Of a stretch of DNA of 64,000 nt, positions 1 through 11,790 are shown one piece after another. The position numbers and the translations under genes were made by a program. The notes under the pieces are model-generated. The model ran no database searches. It was not told the DNA's origin and saw only the letters and a list, made by a program, of their open reading frames with translations. Origin of the DNA: Portulaca oleracea (lineage: Eukaryota > Streptophyta > Magnoliopsida > Caryophyllales > Portulacaceae); the NCBI GenBank assembly GCA_029582165.1, contig CM055869.1, forward strand, positions 58,663,518 through 58,727,517. Direction: 5' to 3'. How positions within the stretch are numbered: position 1 is the first letter of the stretch; each line of letters opens with the position of its first letter.

Positions 1-340
1 TTCCATATTTCCAGGGTTTGAGTAGAATGCCCTCTTGTTTGCTAATTAACCAATCTATTATCATGTTACCCTCCCGATAGATATATGATGAACTAAAGGA
101 TCCTCCAATTGTTGGATGTAAACTTCGATATTCCTATTATCACGTTAATCTGCCAAGGTACCCCTGAATTGTCTGAATTAAGAATAAGGTTATCGGCTTA
201 CCACTCTCGATTTGGAGTCTGGACTTTCATATAACCCTTTTGAAGTATAATTTGAATATCGATTTTTAGAGCAAGTTCTTTTGTTAGAAGAATAAGCTCT
301 AAAAAACATTGTAAGAATCCACTCGAATCAGTCTATCAAG
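1..340 (-). pseudogene. Degenerate RNase H-like fragment (retrotransposon relic)
   Basis: On the minus strand, roughly 30-125 reads with an IYREGN...DWL pattern. This resembles the end of the plant RNase H domain found in non-LTR retrotransposons and their relatives (H-x-x-REGN-x-x-ADxLA), but the catalytic-type Asp context is changed. Upstream, 240-300 gives an ELALKIDIQ-like string that fits the preceding helix, but in another frame, so the domain is broken. The fragment runs off the window edge. Moderate to low confidence; it is not a working gene. Confidence 0.4.
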
Positions 341-1250
341 ATGATATCGAAAGATGAAGCCAACCGCTAGCTAAACAACTTCTAATATGTTAATGTCATG
401 ACTTAATATTCATACATATCATATCTATAGACCAACATGAATCTTACAATGTTTAGATAATATTTGAAACGTGTGCATGCGTTATTATGAATTATTATAT
501 TTTGCCTATAGTATTTAATTAATTAGGTTATATTCTACTAAATAATATAGAAAAAAAAAAGAGACAAAATTAAAAGGGTGAGAGAAGAATAAAGACGAGA
601 TTTTCCACGTACGAAAGTAGAGATCTTGTCAATGATGCATGTCTAAATTTTCCTGCCTCCATCATCACAACATTGATTCTGAGTCAACGGCAAAGTTACG
701 TCGATTTCAACTAATTTTTGTGCCTTCATAACCCACTAATTTTGATTCCTAGTTTTAATCATTAGTTTCTTTAATTAAGAGAATCCCTCTCTAAATTATG
801 CATGGGCATGCTTGCACATATATTTAATTAAGATTAGGCTGATTATCTCATTAATTCAGTCTCATTAGTCGATAATTGCGCCGTAAATGTTATGATTAAT
901 GAACAAATGATATGGTTTACCGTCAATATTAATCGGACGGTGGACTGAATCAGTAACGTGTTTTAGATATTAAAGAGTCGTGAAAAGACGTTAAGGGGGA
1001 AAAGTGTACGTTATCATCAAACCTATTTTTGCTAGTGTTTTTAATTGTTGAACTGAGTATTTTATCGCTTGGTAAGTATCTTAGTTGTGTCGGTTTATAC
1101 TATATTTTCCATTTTAATATTTTTTGGATCTTTACCTGATTAATAATCGAAAAAAGGGTCATATTAACTAAGTAATGACTCAACAAGTACATGACGTACG
1201 GTACATGATAATAGTGGTTTGCTTAATGATAGTTATATGATAACAACTCT
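341..1250. other. Gene-free AT-rich stretch
   Basis: I see no coding frame, RNA gene or clear repeat here. The last five bases (1246-1250, ACTCT) are the left target duplication of the neighbouring TRIM element. Confidence 0.5.
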
Positions 1251-2137
1251 TGTTGGAACTCAATCATGAGTAAGACGTAAAAGTAAACGTAAATGTTTGG
1301 CATAAAAGTCTGATGGACTACTCCCTAATACCCAGTGATCTTAAGTTACAACCTCGCTGAACTTGTTATTGTGGGCTTTGGATCTCCCCAATATGTGTAC
1401 CAAAGTCAATGGCTCGTTCATTTGGCTGAGCACAAGGTGCAAGAAGGTGGTCCCGTAAGAAGTACCACAGACAGGAACAAGGAATATATGGTGCATTCAG
1501 TTGGATTCTTGAAGCAGAGTGGTGACATAAGACTCAGGTGGAGTATTTGTGAAGTAAGGTACGGCTATGATGGCCTCTTAACAGTGACTTGAAACATTGG
1601 CAAGAAAAAGAGGCTTTCGGTCACGGGCCGGGAAAGCATCTATAGATGTGGTTCGTAAGAGACTCATGTGTGAAGGGAAGATTGTTGGGATCTACCCTTG
1701 AGTAAGATGCCCCACATTGGAAAAGTAACAGAAAGGGTTTGGTATAGAGCTGGCAAAAATCCGGGTCGGACAAATTCGGACAATGTCAAAATTCGGACGA
1801 GAAATTCATGTCCGGACCCGGTTTTATTTCGGGTCGGACAATTCGGACGAAGCTAAAATCGGGTTCAGACAATAGAAAAAAGAGAAATTTTATGTCCGAA
1901 TATTCGGTCAATATAAAAATTCGGACGGAAAATCTATGTCCAGACCCGGTTTTTTCCGGGTCGGACAATTCGGGTAATCCGGGTCGGACAAAATTTTGCC
2001 AGCTCTAGTTTGGTACTATATAAGTCAAGTGTATTACTCCTCTTACCACCAATTAATTTTGAAATGGAACCTCACTTAATTTGTTACCATGGGTCTTGGT
2101 CGAAGTAGACTCCTGCATGTGTTGGATCTCCCCAACA
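1251..2137 (+). mobile_element. TRIM-like LTR element (two short LTRs, no coding capacity)
   Basis: Two related short LTRs flank about 290 bp. The left LTR is about 1251-1393 (begins TGTTGGAACTC, ends CCCCAATA). The right LTR is 1683-2137 (begins TGTTGGGATC, ends CCCCAACA) and is inflated by a nested MITE. The LTRs align over the GTTTGG, TACTCC, AACCTC and GGATCTCCCCAA segments. The same 5-bp sequence ACTCT lies at 1246-1250 and 2138-2142, the expected target duplication. A purine-rich tract (GAAGGGAAGA, about 1672-1681) precedes the right LTR, as a polypurine tract should. TGTGTACCAAAG just after the left LTR resembles a decayed initiator-tRNA-Met primer site. The 85-codon frame at 1335-1592 lies across the LTR and interior and is not treated as a gene. 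Family assignment is inference. Confidence 0.75.
1745..2007. mobile_element. hAT-type MITE nested in the TRIM right LTR
   Basis: Terminal inverted repeats TAGAGCTGGCAAAA at the left and its complement at the right enclose 263 bp rich in CGGGTCGGACAA motifs. A perfect 8-bp duplication GTTTGGTA flanks it at 1737-1744 and 2008-2015. Eight-bp duplications with this type of terminus are characteristic of hAT elements. Removing it restores the right LTR to a length comparable to the left one. Diverged sequence of the same CGGGTCGG/CCGACCC type recurs across the window. Confidence 0.88.
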
Positions 2138-2426
2138 ACTCTCCTTGGTTCATATCTATTCTAATAGATGAGACTTTAAGTCGTTGTTATGCCAAAATCA
2201 AAATAAAAAACCAATACTCCGAAATTCCGTTATGAGGTGGAATATGGAGGGGTTGGATGTAGTCGTCTTCCCTCTAAATTTCGTAATTTAGGGAGATTAG
2301 CTCCAACTGACCAAAGATTTTAAAAAATCATTCGTTACCTAGCTACTGTTCCATAAAAAATAAATAGAGGCGGCATAGTGATGAGACACTTCGCTCTAAT
2401 TCATTATCATCTAAGTAAAAAATAGG

Positions 2427-2749
2427 GGTTTTGAATCGTAATATACCCATCGATCGTAATATACCAACATTTATTATTGGATACTAATATACCTGACTTT
2501 GATACCTAGATGATTTTAATGTATTTACCATAATTAAATGGTGTTGAATCAGTCTCAAGGATGACTTAAGTGGGCTTGCATGTATTGGTTCCTTATGGGT
2601 CTCGGGATATTTCCTCCGCCTGCCACATCATCCTTAAGACTGATTCACCACCACCTAAACGATGGTAAGTATATTAAAATCACATAAATATAAAAGTCGG
2701 GTATATTAGTATCCAATAATGAAGGTGAGTATATTACGATCCAATACCC
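2427..2749. mobile_element. Foldback MITE (GGGTTTTGAATCGTAATATAC type)
   Basis: The two ends are long imperfect inverted repeats. The left begins GGGTTTTGAATCGTAATATA; the right, reversed, begins GGGTATTGGATCGTAATATA. Pairing extends about 90-100 bp per arm. Related foldbacks occur near 46900-47275, 47840-47960 and 62339-62637. No target duplication could be fixed. Confidence 0.65.
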
Positions 2750-3191
2750 AAAAAAAAAAAATTCATTAATTCAGATTATGGACATTAATAAGTCATTTTC
2801 CATGAGAGGATCTAAAATATCTTATAACTTGATCCAATTTATCCGTATTTTAATCACAAAATTCTAAGAGTACCCACAATGATGAACTTGAGTTATATTC
2901 ACTGAATGATATAGAAGTAGTACGACCCACCAAGAGAGTTAAAGTTAGACTTTTCATATTAACTTGTTTTCTAATAGTAAGCGTAAGTTTGATTAAAATA
3001 TTTTTTAAAAAAAGTGTTGACCCCACATTTAATAATTTAAATACACTACAACAAAATTTTTAAAAAATATTGAGAACCTCATGTTCGTCCTCACGCTGCA
3101 AGCACGAGTTTGATTTTTTCTCACCGCCGACACTCGTCCTCGTCATTGCATTGCCTTTCTCGTCCTCGCTCACGCTACATCCGTGTCATCT

Positions 3192-3846
3192 TGTTGGAGG
3201 AAAGGGAGTAAACGGTATATGAAACAATGGAAACACTGCTTGGATAACGCTAAGAGTTGTGGCTTAATACTCACTTTCCTTAAGAACTATTTACTATACC
3301 GTAAATGTTCAAAGGGATAAAACTTAGCACTTGTAACACTCAAGAAATAGATTCTCTCTTGAATCACTCTAGTATAGCTGCAGTCTAGACAAGAATGAGG
3401 TTGTGATTAGCTTAGAATGGTGTGTCCAAATAGCCTAGAATGTCTCCTATTTATAGGAGAATATCACCTCTTAGGATACCCTAGTCAAAGGATAATCAAG
3501 AGTCTTAATGATGAAATTATGGCCTTAATATGACCTTGACCAAGTCAAGTCATATAGTTGTTGCAATCTCATAATAATCGTGCTTAATATCGATATCAAG
3601 CACTAATTATACAAAATCATATAGCCGTTAGTATTTAAAACAATCATGGCCTTCAACACGACCCGTGTTGAGTCCAGGAATACTTTAATTTCCTTACTCT
3701 CTGAAAGACAACACGACCCGTGTTGCTTCCTGTTTCACCCGTGTTGATCATATTCTTATTGTTTCACTTATATATGATCCTTATACTTGATATACTTAAT
3801 TCTTTAGACTATATAATTGTCTTATATTCTTGAAATATTTCCAACA
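3192..3846 (-). mobile_element. Solo LTR with CATCT target duplication
   Basis: The unit starts TGTTGGAGG and ends CCAACA (canonical TG...CA) and is flanked by identical 5-bp CATCT at 3187-3191 and 3847-3851. No second LTR or internal region adjoins it, so it is a solo LTR left by LTR-LTR recombination. Read on the minus strand it resembles the solo LTR at 31426-32112 in its first bases and in palindromic CAACACG-NNN-CGTGTTG motifs (3654-3670, 3709-3725, half site near 3730). A TATAAATAG core promoter lies on the minus strand at about 3447-3457. Superfamily (Copia or Gypsy) cannot be set without internal sequence. Confidence 0.85.
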
Positions 3847-3851
3847 CATCT

Positions 3852-5995
3852 CACTCTCAAACTCACCGTTGCGGAAGCTCTAAATCAACTGTCAAATTCA
3901 TCATCAATCTATGGATTAACTCTCTGATGATCTCAATACAATCCTATGACTTTAATCCACAAAAGATTAGTCCTATTTTAACTAATTGATCTGCACTACT
4001 AATCAAAAATCATACCTTTTTTTTTTGAGGAAAAAAAATCATACCATATATTCATGCTTTATGCCGCTTGATTTACTGCACAGCTGACACCCGTAAACCT
4101 TTTTAATTAATGGGAATCATTCATATAGGACTATAGCTTAGCTTGTAAAAATGGTACTAATTAGTACTAATTAAGTATAATTAGTACTTAATTTTTTGCT
4201 TTAATTTAGTTAATTTTTATTAATGTACCTTGATCTAGAGCTTTACAGGCTGATCAAGAGACGCTAAGATTGAATTAAGGGACACAAATTGAGGGCTTAA
4301 GTTTGATTTTGATATGCAACTAGAGCCAATTAAGGTTGTACGGATTAGGGTTATTTTAATTTTAACAAAATGCAAATTAAAGTAGTTGGTTTAATTAATT
4401 AATTATATGTAGGAATATATGTCAATCAAATTGAGAAAAAAGAAAGATTAATGGGGTACATGGTAGCAGTACTACATATATAGGGACAGTCTATTAATAT
4501 TAATATTTTTGCAAAAGTATATATATTAATATTAATATTTTTGCAAAAATATATATGGACAGTCTAGCTAAGGACAAACACTTCTAAAGTTGTAGCTCTA
4601 TTTGATTCCTAAATCTAACAACAATTAATGGGTTAATTGTTTATTGTTCTAATTGATTATCAATTCGTGCGAAAAAATTACAGCAATATATTCTTACCAT
4701 AGCATGTTTTGTAGCGAATTTAATGATATTTTTTTTTAATGAAAGTTCAAATTTTTCCTAATTGATGTACTAACTAAAGTTCATTTTTTTTTCTAAAGTT
4801 AATTTTTATAAAATATGGATATTGGGATTACTATGAACATTTAGTTTGTTTATTGTTATTATATTATTCTAATTAATTTTAAAATTATTTGCATAAAAGT
4901 TAAATGACAATAGTAGAATTTCTCTAGAATTTCCATTAGTTTCTAATTATTATTTGAGTTTATAATTTTTTGAAAATCACTCCAAAAAAGTGGTTATAAA
5001 AATTTCCATGCATTGCACATGGTAAATGTTAGTTATTCATTAAAACCGTAGAAAATCTCAATTCTGACAATTCCTCGGGCACTAATAGTATCAACAACAA
5101 TATCAACAAATATAAATCTCAATATATATGATCTCTTTTACGTAAAATTTGATAGGCAACCTTTCCTTCATGCATGACGATGCATGAAATTAAAGGCTAC
5201 TTTTGACGGAGAAAAAAAATACCTAATTTCAATAATCAAAATCAAAACCCATTCAAAAATAATTTGAAACACTGCTTGGAAACTAAGCACACAGAAAAAT
5301 TAGGGCTAAAAATGGCAAATTTATGTCAATTAACCTTAGCTTGTCGTTTTCTTGATCACTTGGAAAATTAATTTCTAATATAAGTACAACTTTTTTTTTA
5401 TAGAAAGATGTATTAATTTAAATTTACCCTCCACTCAAAATAAACAAAAAAAAACAAAATACTTTTTAAAATAATAATTAAGAGAACATAAGTATGAATC
5501 TGGTCAGTATTGATGTTAGTTGGCCAGTTGTTGGGCATCTAAAATGGAAATTGATGACACAGATTTACTACAATTAGTGTCCCAATTACATCCTGTCTGC
5601 TTCAAAATTGTTCCATTATTTAAAAAAGAAAAAGCAAAAAGATATTATTAATTAATAATCATGCACTTAATTAATCTAAATTAAAGTCTTAATTATAATT
5701 ACATTACAATTTACAACCTTAAAGGTAGCCATTTGATTTCTTGTTATCTTTGGACTTGAGTTTGACTTCTGTCAATGTCATCATTAATATATTAATATCA
5801 GTAATTAAACAATTAAGAAGAAAAGTGTTCATACTGTGGTGTTGTGATTTAATCATTAATTAACATCATTAAAAGTGAGATTAGTTTAGCATTTTCTCTT
5901 AAGCGCGCGTGCTTTAATAATGTTACACACTTACTGTCCCAAATTATTTGTCCTTTTACCTAACTTTTTTGTCTCAAAATATTTATTTTATGGAA
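3852..5995. other. Gene-free AT-rich stretch with a small local duplication
   Basis: No gene is visible. At about 4483-4565 an ATTAATATTAATATTTTTGC unit occurs twice, bracketed by two copies of GGACAGTCTA. The rest is unstructured AT-rich sequence. Confidence 0.5.
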
Positions 5996-5996
5996 A

Positions 5997-6369
5997 ATGA
6001 TAAATGTCTTGTGGAAGACACATATTATGTGTCTTGTCACTATAGAAAATCTTTATATTTGTAAATTAAATTGAAAAAAGTTACATGATTAACTTCTATA
6101 ACTATAATAATATATATAAATTGTATAAAATCACACATTTATCGATATTTTTTAAAATTTACAAAAAAAAAGTCTAAAATATGACCAACGGATGGGGTTC
6201 ATTCGTCAGGGTGTCAATTTTAATTGTTGGTGTAGCCAACACATTCCAAGCTTCTTATAATTGATAATTAATAGTATTTGCCAAAAAAAAATTGGGGTTA
6301 AAAATGATAATAAGTATTGATTTCATTAGGGAGAAGATATTTAAATTGTGTCTTGGGCAAGACACTTTA
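5997..6369. mobile_element. MITE of a 370-bp family (copy 1)
   Basis: The sequence matches 33880-34253 in reverse orientation along its whole length, including the ends (TGATAA[AG]TGTCTTG...) and an internal stretch with AAGCTTCTTATAATTGATAA and GGATGGGGTTCATTCGT. Both ends contain a short TGTCTTG/CAAGACA hairpin. No convincing target duplication was found, so the superfamily is open. Confidence 0.7.
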
Positions 6370-9186
6370 CAATTTCAACAACTGCAATTTTTTTTTACCC
6401 TTGATATTTACTTTGCCTATTTTTGTTTCTTAGGACTCTTGAAATTTTCTTAAAACTATTGAAAATTACCCCACATATATATTCACTATAATACTTCCTT
6501 CAACCCTGTACATTCACAAATAAATTGACTCATATTTATCGGTGTAAATAAAACAACACATCATTATCTTATGAAAACAAATATTTAAGAAATAGCCGAA
6601 TTATGGCTACATTTAGTTATTTAATTTTCTAAATTTTATAGAATTCTATGATTATTTAAGATGATATACAGTGTAGTAGGCATATTACTAGATTTGAATG
6701 ACATCCTTTAAAAAAAGGTTGATAATTTTTTGATAAATTTAAGTAGGTTTTTTTTTTATGGATAAGTAGGTTTGGATGAATTCAGATTTCCAACTTATAT
6801 GAATTTATTTAGTTTTCTCCAAAATTATCAGAATTTTCCAAGCTTATATTTATTTCCTGAGGGAAAAAAATTGGAAAGGGAAAAAAAGACCCTCCTAAAT
6901 CAATGAAATTTGTTTGTTTGGGGGCCCCATTAAGGATTAGTTCAAAGAGTGGACCATGTATATGGGTTGATATTCTAAAAGCCCATATAAATTTTACATA
7001 ATTGTTGCCATACCCCATTAACTGCAAGTCTGCAAGCTTAGGCCCATTATGTGTAAGAAGAAGCCTCTTATAAGCCCAAATATATGATGCCATATTCAAT
7101 TCACTTCAAGTTAAGGCCCATCAACAAGGTTTTGGAAAATAGGGTAATTGATCGAGAAGGACAACTAAAAATGTGAAGGACCAATAGGGTCTAATTTATA
7201 ATAACAAATGAAAGATTAAATTTTATTTTATTTTTTTCAATTGTTTAGCATCACCACCTCACTACCCCTAAACGTCTGCCCACCACCCAGCGTCGAAAAC
7301 CAACTCCGACCACTCCAGCACTCGCGACCAGACCAACCCTTTCCCTCTTCTCAAGCCCCGCCAAACCCTCTCAAACTTCGATACGTCTATATCGAATGTC
7401 TACAAGGGAAACCATGGTTCACCTTTGAAGATGTCCATGAATATCAACAAAGGCGAACGATGGTTTCCCTTTACAAACATCTGGGAAAGACTCACTGGAG
7501 TAATTTTAAGGTTCGGGAGTGAATGACTGCGGTGGTGGTTGCTGAAAAAAATCAAACTCAAATACATCACTGGGCTCTAACAATAGAAGGAGGGTGTACA
7601 TAAGCAGGTCAAATCAATGGCCTTCAAACACAATCAAGAAATGCAAACATTAAACCCAAATTTATGGAAAGATTTCTTTTGGGGTTATTTATGGATAGTT
7701 CAAAGGGTGGGCCATGGATATGGGCTGATATTCATCATATTGTTGCCATGCTCCATTCACTTCAAGTTAAGGCCCATTAGATATAAGAATAAGCCAATAA
7801 CAATCTTTTTTGTGTTTTGGTTGTGATTTCATCCTATGTTATGTTTCATCAATTAGTTCTTTCAAAATAACAGCAACAAAATTTAGTATAGACTCACTGA
7901 TATAAAGTGTAAGAAAATCTATGTAGCATCCTTACTATGTGCAGATAACTTGGGAAGATGTCTTCATAGAAGGGTCTTCTAAGTCTTGATGTATCTCTTT
8001 TACCCAGTTATTTAAAAAAAAAAAGTGTAAGAAAATCTAGGTGTAGGTAATACTATCTGCATGCACGGAAATGTAGAAAAGGTCGATTTCGAGGGATAAA
8101 AAAACATTTTGGAAACTATTTCTTTAGATGTTTGTTCAAATATAAGTTTTTTCTAGTCTTTTCTTTTGGTTAGACCTGGTATATTTAAACTTTTATTGCT
8201 TTCCGACAATCTCACTTCTTCCATTGTTTTCCCAATCATAATTCAAAAAAAAAAAATACACTCTCTACTACTTTCAGACAATCTTATGCATTATTTATTT
8301 ATTTATATGTTACAACTTCAAGCAAGTATTAGAATATTGTATTTAATAATTTAAGTTGCTTGAGGTGCAATCTAGTTTAAGGTAGGTTAGAAGTTTGTTT
8401 TGTGCCAATGTGTAGAGAGAGCTACAAGGAATAATAAAGTTTAACAAATGCCTACAAATCACTTTTCCTCCATCTACTTTATTAATAAGCAACTCATACT
8501 AACCAAAATAAAATCTCTATAAACCAAACCACAATGCAAAATATAAGGCTAATAAAGCCTCACTCGATATAATAACATGATCTAAATTCGACCTCATAAA
8601 CTCATTTCTTAAACGAGCTAAAATCCTCTAAAAAGACGTAGCAATCATTGAGTATATAATGTTTAACATCTCATATCGAGTGAATCTGTGAGATATTAGT
8701 TTGATTTCAATAGGTTTTAATGCAATATTTATTTAGACAAAGGTAAATGAGCTTACTTTGATTGTACCCTATCACAAAGTCAACCCATATCAGGGGATGG
8801 GTGAGGAAAAGGGGATACTATTGGACCAGATGACAAAGACATTGTTAAGAAAATGATACCTTTTCTTCCATGAAATGAAAATCGGATTCATGTAAAAGGA
8901 GGAAGATTCTTGTTCCTTATCCGGAAAGATATCTAGTCATGAAAGGAGAATTAATTTGAGCGTAATTGATTGGATGATAAAGTCATGGAAACACTTATTT
9001 TTCATATTCCGGACCTTAGCTCCATGGAAAAATACACTACTATTGAAACACGGAAGAATTGTTATTATATGAAGCATTTTTGAGGTCAAATTTGTTTAGC
9101 TCAGGATGAACACCTTCTTTGTCGTCAAGGAGCTATATTGCGTTTAGGACTTTGTTCATGATATACTATGGTGGAAATCATACATG
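6370..9186. other. Intergenic region with a decayed partial duplication
   Basis: About 6930-7110 and 7690-7800 share a diverged direct repeat (GTTCAAAG-GTGGACCATG... and AAGGCCCATTA). The more GC-rich piece between them (7241-7522) can be read as a 93-codon frame, but I recognise no domain. The rest shows no gene. Confidence 0.4.
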
Positions 9187-10300
9187 GGACTCCTAATTCA
9201 AAACTTTGTGCAGGCTCAAGATACAAAGTGAGATTTCAAATCTCGTGCCAAGAGAAAGATTCAAAAAAAAGTACATCAGCCTTCCGCCACTCGAATTTTC
9301 AATATTCTTGTCTATTTCTCATCAAACGAGGGACATCTAGTTTTAGAAATCTAAACTATTCTTAATGTAATATTGAGAAACTCATTGTTATTACTCAAAA
9401 CGAAATAGTTCAGGATCAGATCAACATATTCAATTGTAGTCCTTGACGGCCAGCCAATCGAAGCTAAGACTATTAACGTGTTCTCCACAAAACTCATGAC
9501 ATGTAAGTCGAGCAAGCATTGAACTCAAAATCTTGTGCGGGCTTAAGACACAAAGTGAGATTTCAAATCTCATACCAACAGAAAGATTCGAAAAAAGTAT
9601 ATCAGCCTTCCGCCACTCGAATTTTCAATATTCCTTTCTATTCCTCATCAAACGAGTGATATCTTCTTCTAGAAATCTCAACTATTCTTAGTATGATATT
9701 GGGAAATCTCATTGCTATTACTCAAATTGAAAAAAGTTCAGGATCAAATCAACATATTCAACAATAGTCCTTGGCAATCGACAACTTGAAGTTAAGACTA
9801 TAAGCATGTTCTTCACAGAACTCATAAAGCTAAGATTGTTAGCATGTTCTCCACAAAACTCGTAACATGTAAGTCGAGCAAGGATCGAACTCATGACCCC
9901 TCAAATTTTCAATATTCCTTTATATTTCTCATCAAATGAGGGACATCTTCTTTTAGAAATCTCAACTATTCTTAGCATGATATTGAGAAAACTCATTGTT
10001 GTTACTCAAACCAAAAAACCTCCGGATCATATCAACATATCCAATAACAGTCCTTGACGACCAACCAACCGAAGCTAAGATTAGTTGTTGAACTCGTGAC
10101 CTATGAGCTATGAGACATCAAATATATAAGCATGTTATCATCAAACGAGTGACATCTTTTTCTAAAATCCCAACTATTTTTAGCATGATATTGGAAAATG
10201 AGCTAAGACTGTTAACATGTTCTCCACAAAACTGGCAACATGTAAGTCGAACAGGTATCGAACTCGTGACCTATGATCCAAGAGACACCAACCATATAAG
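9187..10300. repeat. Decayed tandem array, about 330-bp units
   Basis: A unit containing TTCCGCCACTCGAATTTTC, ATCAAACGAG-GACATCT, an AACTATTCTTAG-ATATTG segment, TCAACATATTCAA and CATGTAAGTCGAGCA recurs with start points near 9187, 9512, 9870 and 10095. The last two units are shortened by deletions. No reading frame is preserved among units. Confidence 0.65.
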
Positions 10301-10723
10301 CAACCCAAATGAGCTATCACAACCCCATGGGTTTTGATAGTTGGTGCATGGTGTTTGATAACTACATGTATGATTCTTCAATGGGTATTTGTTCCTTAAC
10401 CTTTCTCTTCGTTAAATGTGCCTATTGCCCACACTTTAAGACATCCATATTTTTTCTTGAAAACAAAAGCCTATCTAATAGGAGAAAAATAATTAAAAAA
10501 ATATCTCCTTTGGGGTTGGACCACATATTTTGTTTGCATTTCCCCTTGTATTTTATGGTAACCCATCAACCTAACTTCCCTCTACAAACCTAGTGGGGGT
10601 GGCCCCAATCATCTTGATATTTTTTTGGAATTTTGTTTGATTTGTTTGAAAGGGGAAATATTATTGTTGTATTTTTCATTTTCCAATATTCCATGTTGAA
10701 ATTATGGGAAAGGAATAATAATA

Positions 10724-11260
10724 CTCCCTCCGTTGTATATTAATTGTCATAATTTTTATTTTTACAATTTTTAATATTACTCTTTGATTGATAATTTCTT
10801 ATATAGTTTATTATTAACAATTGCAATATTATATTTTTATAATACTCCTTTCATTCTCATATTATATGTCACTTTAACTAACTTTCTTTTTTCCCATAAT
10901 ATCTGTCACTTTATTATTCCAATAACACATTAATAACTAATTGATCAACTTAACCTTATTAATTACTTTTCATCTTTTTCTTCAATTTTTCCTTTTTATT
11001 CACCTTTATCTTTTAATTCAACATTTTCACATTTTCAATGATGTTAATTGATGTAGAGTGGAGGTTTTTTTTTTTGTTTTTTAAATTATGTTCTAAGTGA
11101 CAAATAGTATGGAATGGGGGAGTAGTATTTTTTGGTACAAATCCGATGGTGCTAATTTTATATAGCGACTCATTGTGTATAATGATAAATTTATGGTCAA
11201 AAATTTTGAAATTTAACTGCACAATTTTCAAATACGACAATTAATATGGAACAATGGTAG
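10724..11260. mobile_element. Stowaway-type MITE (outer), interrupted
   Basis: It starts CTCCCTCCGTTGTATATTAA and carries the internal blocks shared by the other copies in this window (TTGATTGATAATTTCTTA, GTATTTTTTGGTACAAATC, CAATTAATATGGAA). The canonical CTCCCTCCG end and TA target preference identify Stowaway (Tc1/mariner). It is split by a second Stowaway-like element at 10845-11122. Confidence 0.7.
10845..11122. mobile_element. Second Stowaway-like MITE nested inside the first
   Basis: The ends CTCCTTTCATTCTCATATTA and, reversed, CTCCCCCATTCCATACTATT with TGTCAC internal to both form terminal inverted repeats. TA lies at both boundaries (10843-10844 and 11123-11124). Without it, the outer element reads continuously ATTTTTATA-GTATTTTTTGG, as in the intact copies. 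Confidence 0.75.
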
Positions 11261-11544
11261 TAGTAATAATAATGGGTTTGGGAATGGTCAATTCATAGGG
11301 CATGCATTGATAACATGATATAACATGGTTTTTATCATCTCGATTCTCAAGGTTGTGTAGCAGGGATTTATTCATATGGATCATTTAGATAAGTTAGGAT
11401 GTGTACAAATTGCATGCTTGCTAGTTTTGGATTTGCCAAATCATTTTCTTGTGGCAAGGAAAAAGTTTTGTGATTCATATCACTTGTTTGGATTCAATAT
11501 TATACTTGTATGCATGATATGACATTATGACAAATAATTTTATG

Positions 11545-11790
11545 AATTTTGATCAATTATGCGGTATTTTGCGGAATGGTGTGGTGAGGTGAGGTGTGGT
11601 GGAATTATGGCGGGTATGGTGGAATTGTGGTGGGTTATTGGTACGAGGGTAGGTGAGGAGAGAAGATGTAAAAAGTATAGGAGAAAAGTGAGGAAAGAGA
11701 AAAATAATGATTTTGCGATAAAATATGGCGGGTTGTGACAAACTGCGGTAGGCTGTGGCACCGCAGTTTGCCAACCGCAGAAAAGAACAG
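11545..11790. mobile_element. Diverged copy of the 43139-43360 MITE
   Basis: In reverse orientation this matches the element at 43139-43360: GCGGTATTTTGCGGAATGG, GGTGGGTTATTGG, GATGTAAAAAGTA and the terminal AAAAGAACAGAGCCCT. One terminus has decayed, so no target duplication is recoverable. Confidence 0.6.

Noticed and set aside
1335..1592. 85-codon open frame
   Set aside because: It spans the left LTR and interior of a TRIM element and has no recognisable domain.
7241..7522. 93-codon GC-richer frame as a gene
   Set aside because: No start context, domain or homologue recognised; flanked by decayed repeats.
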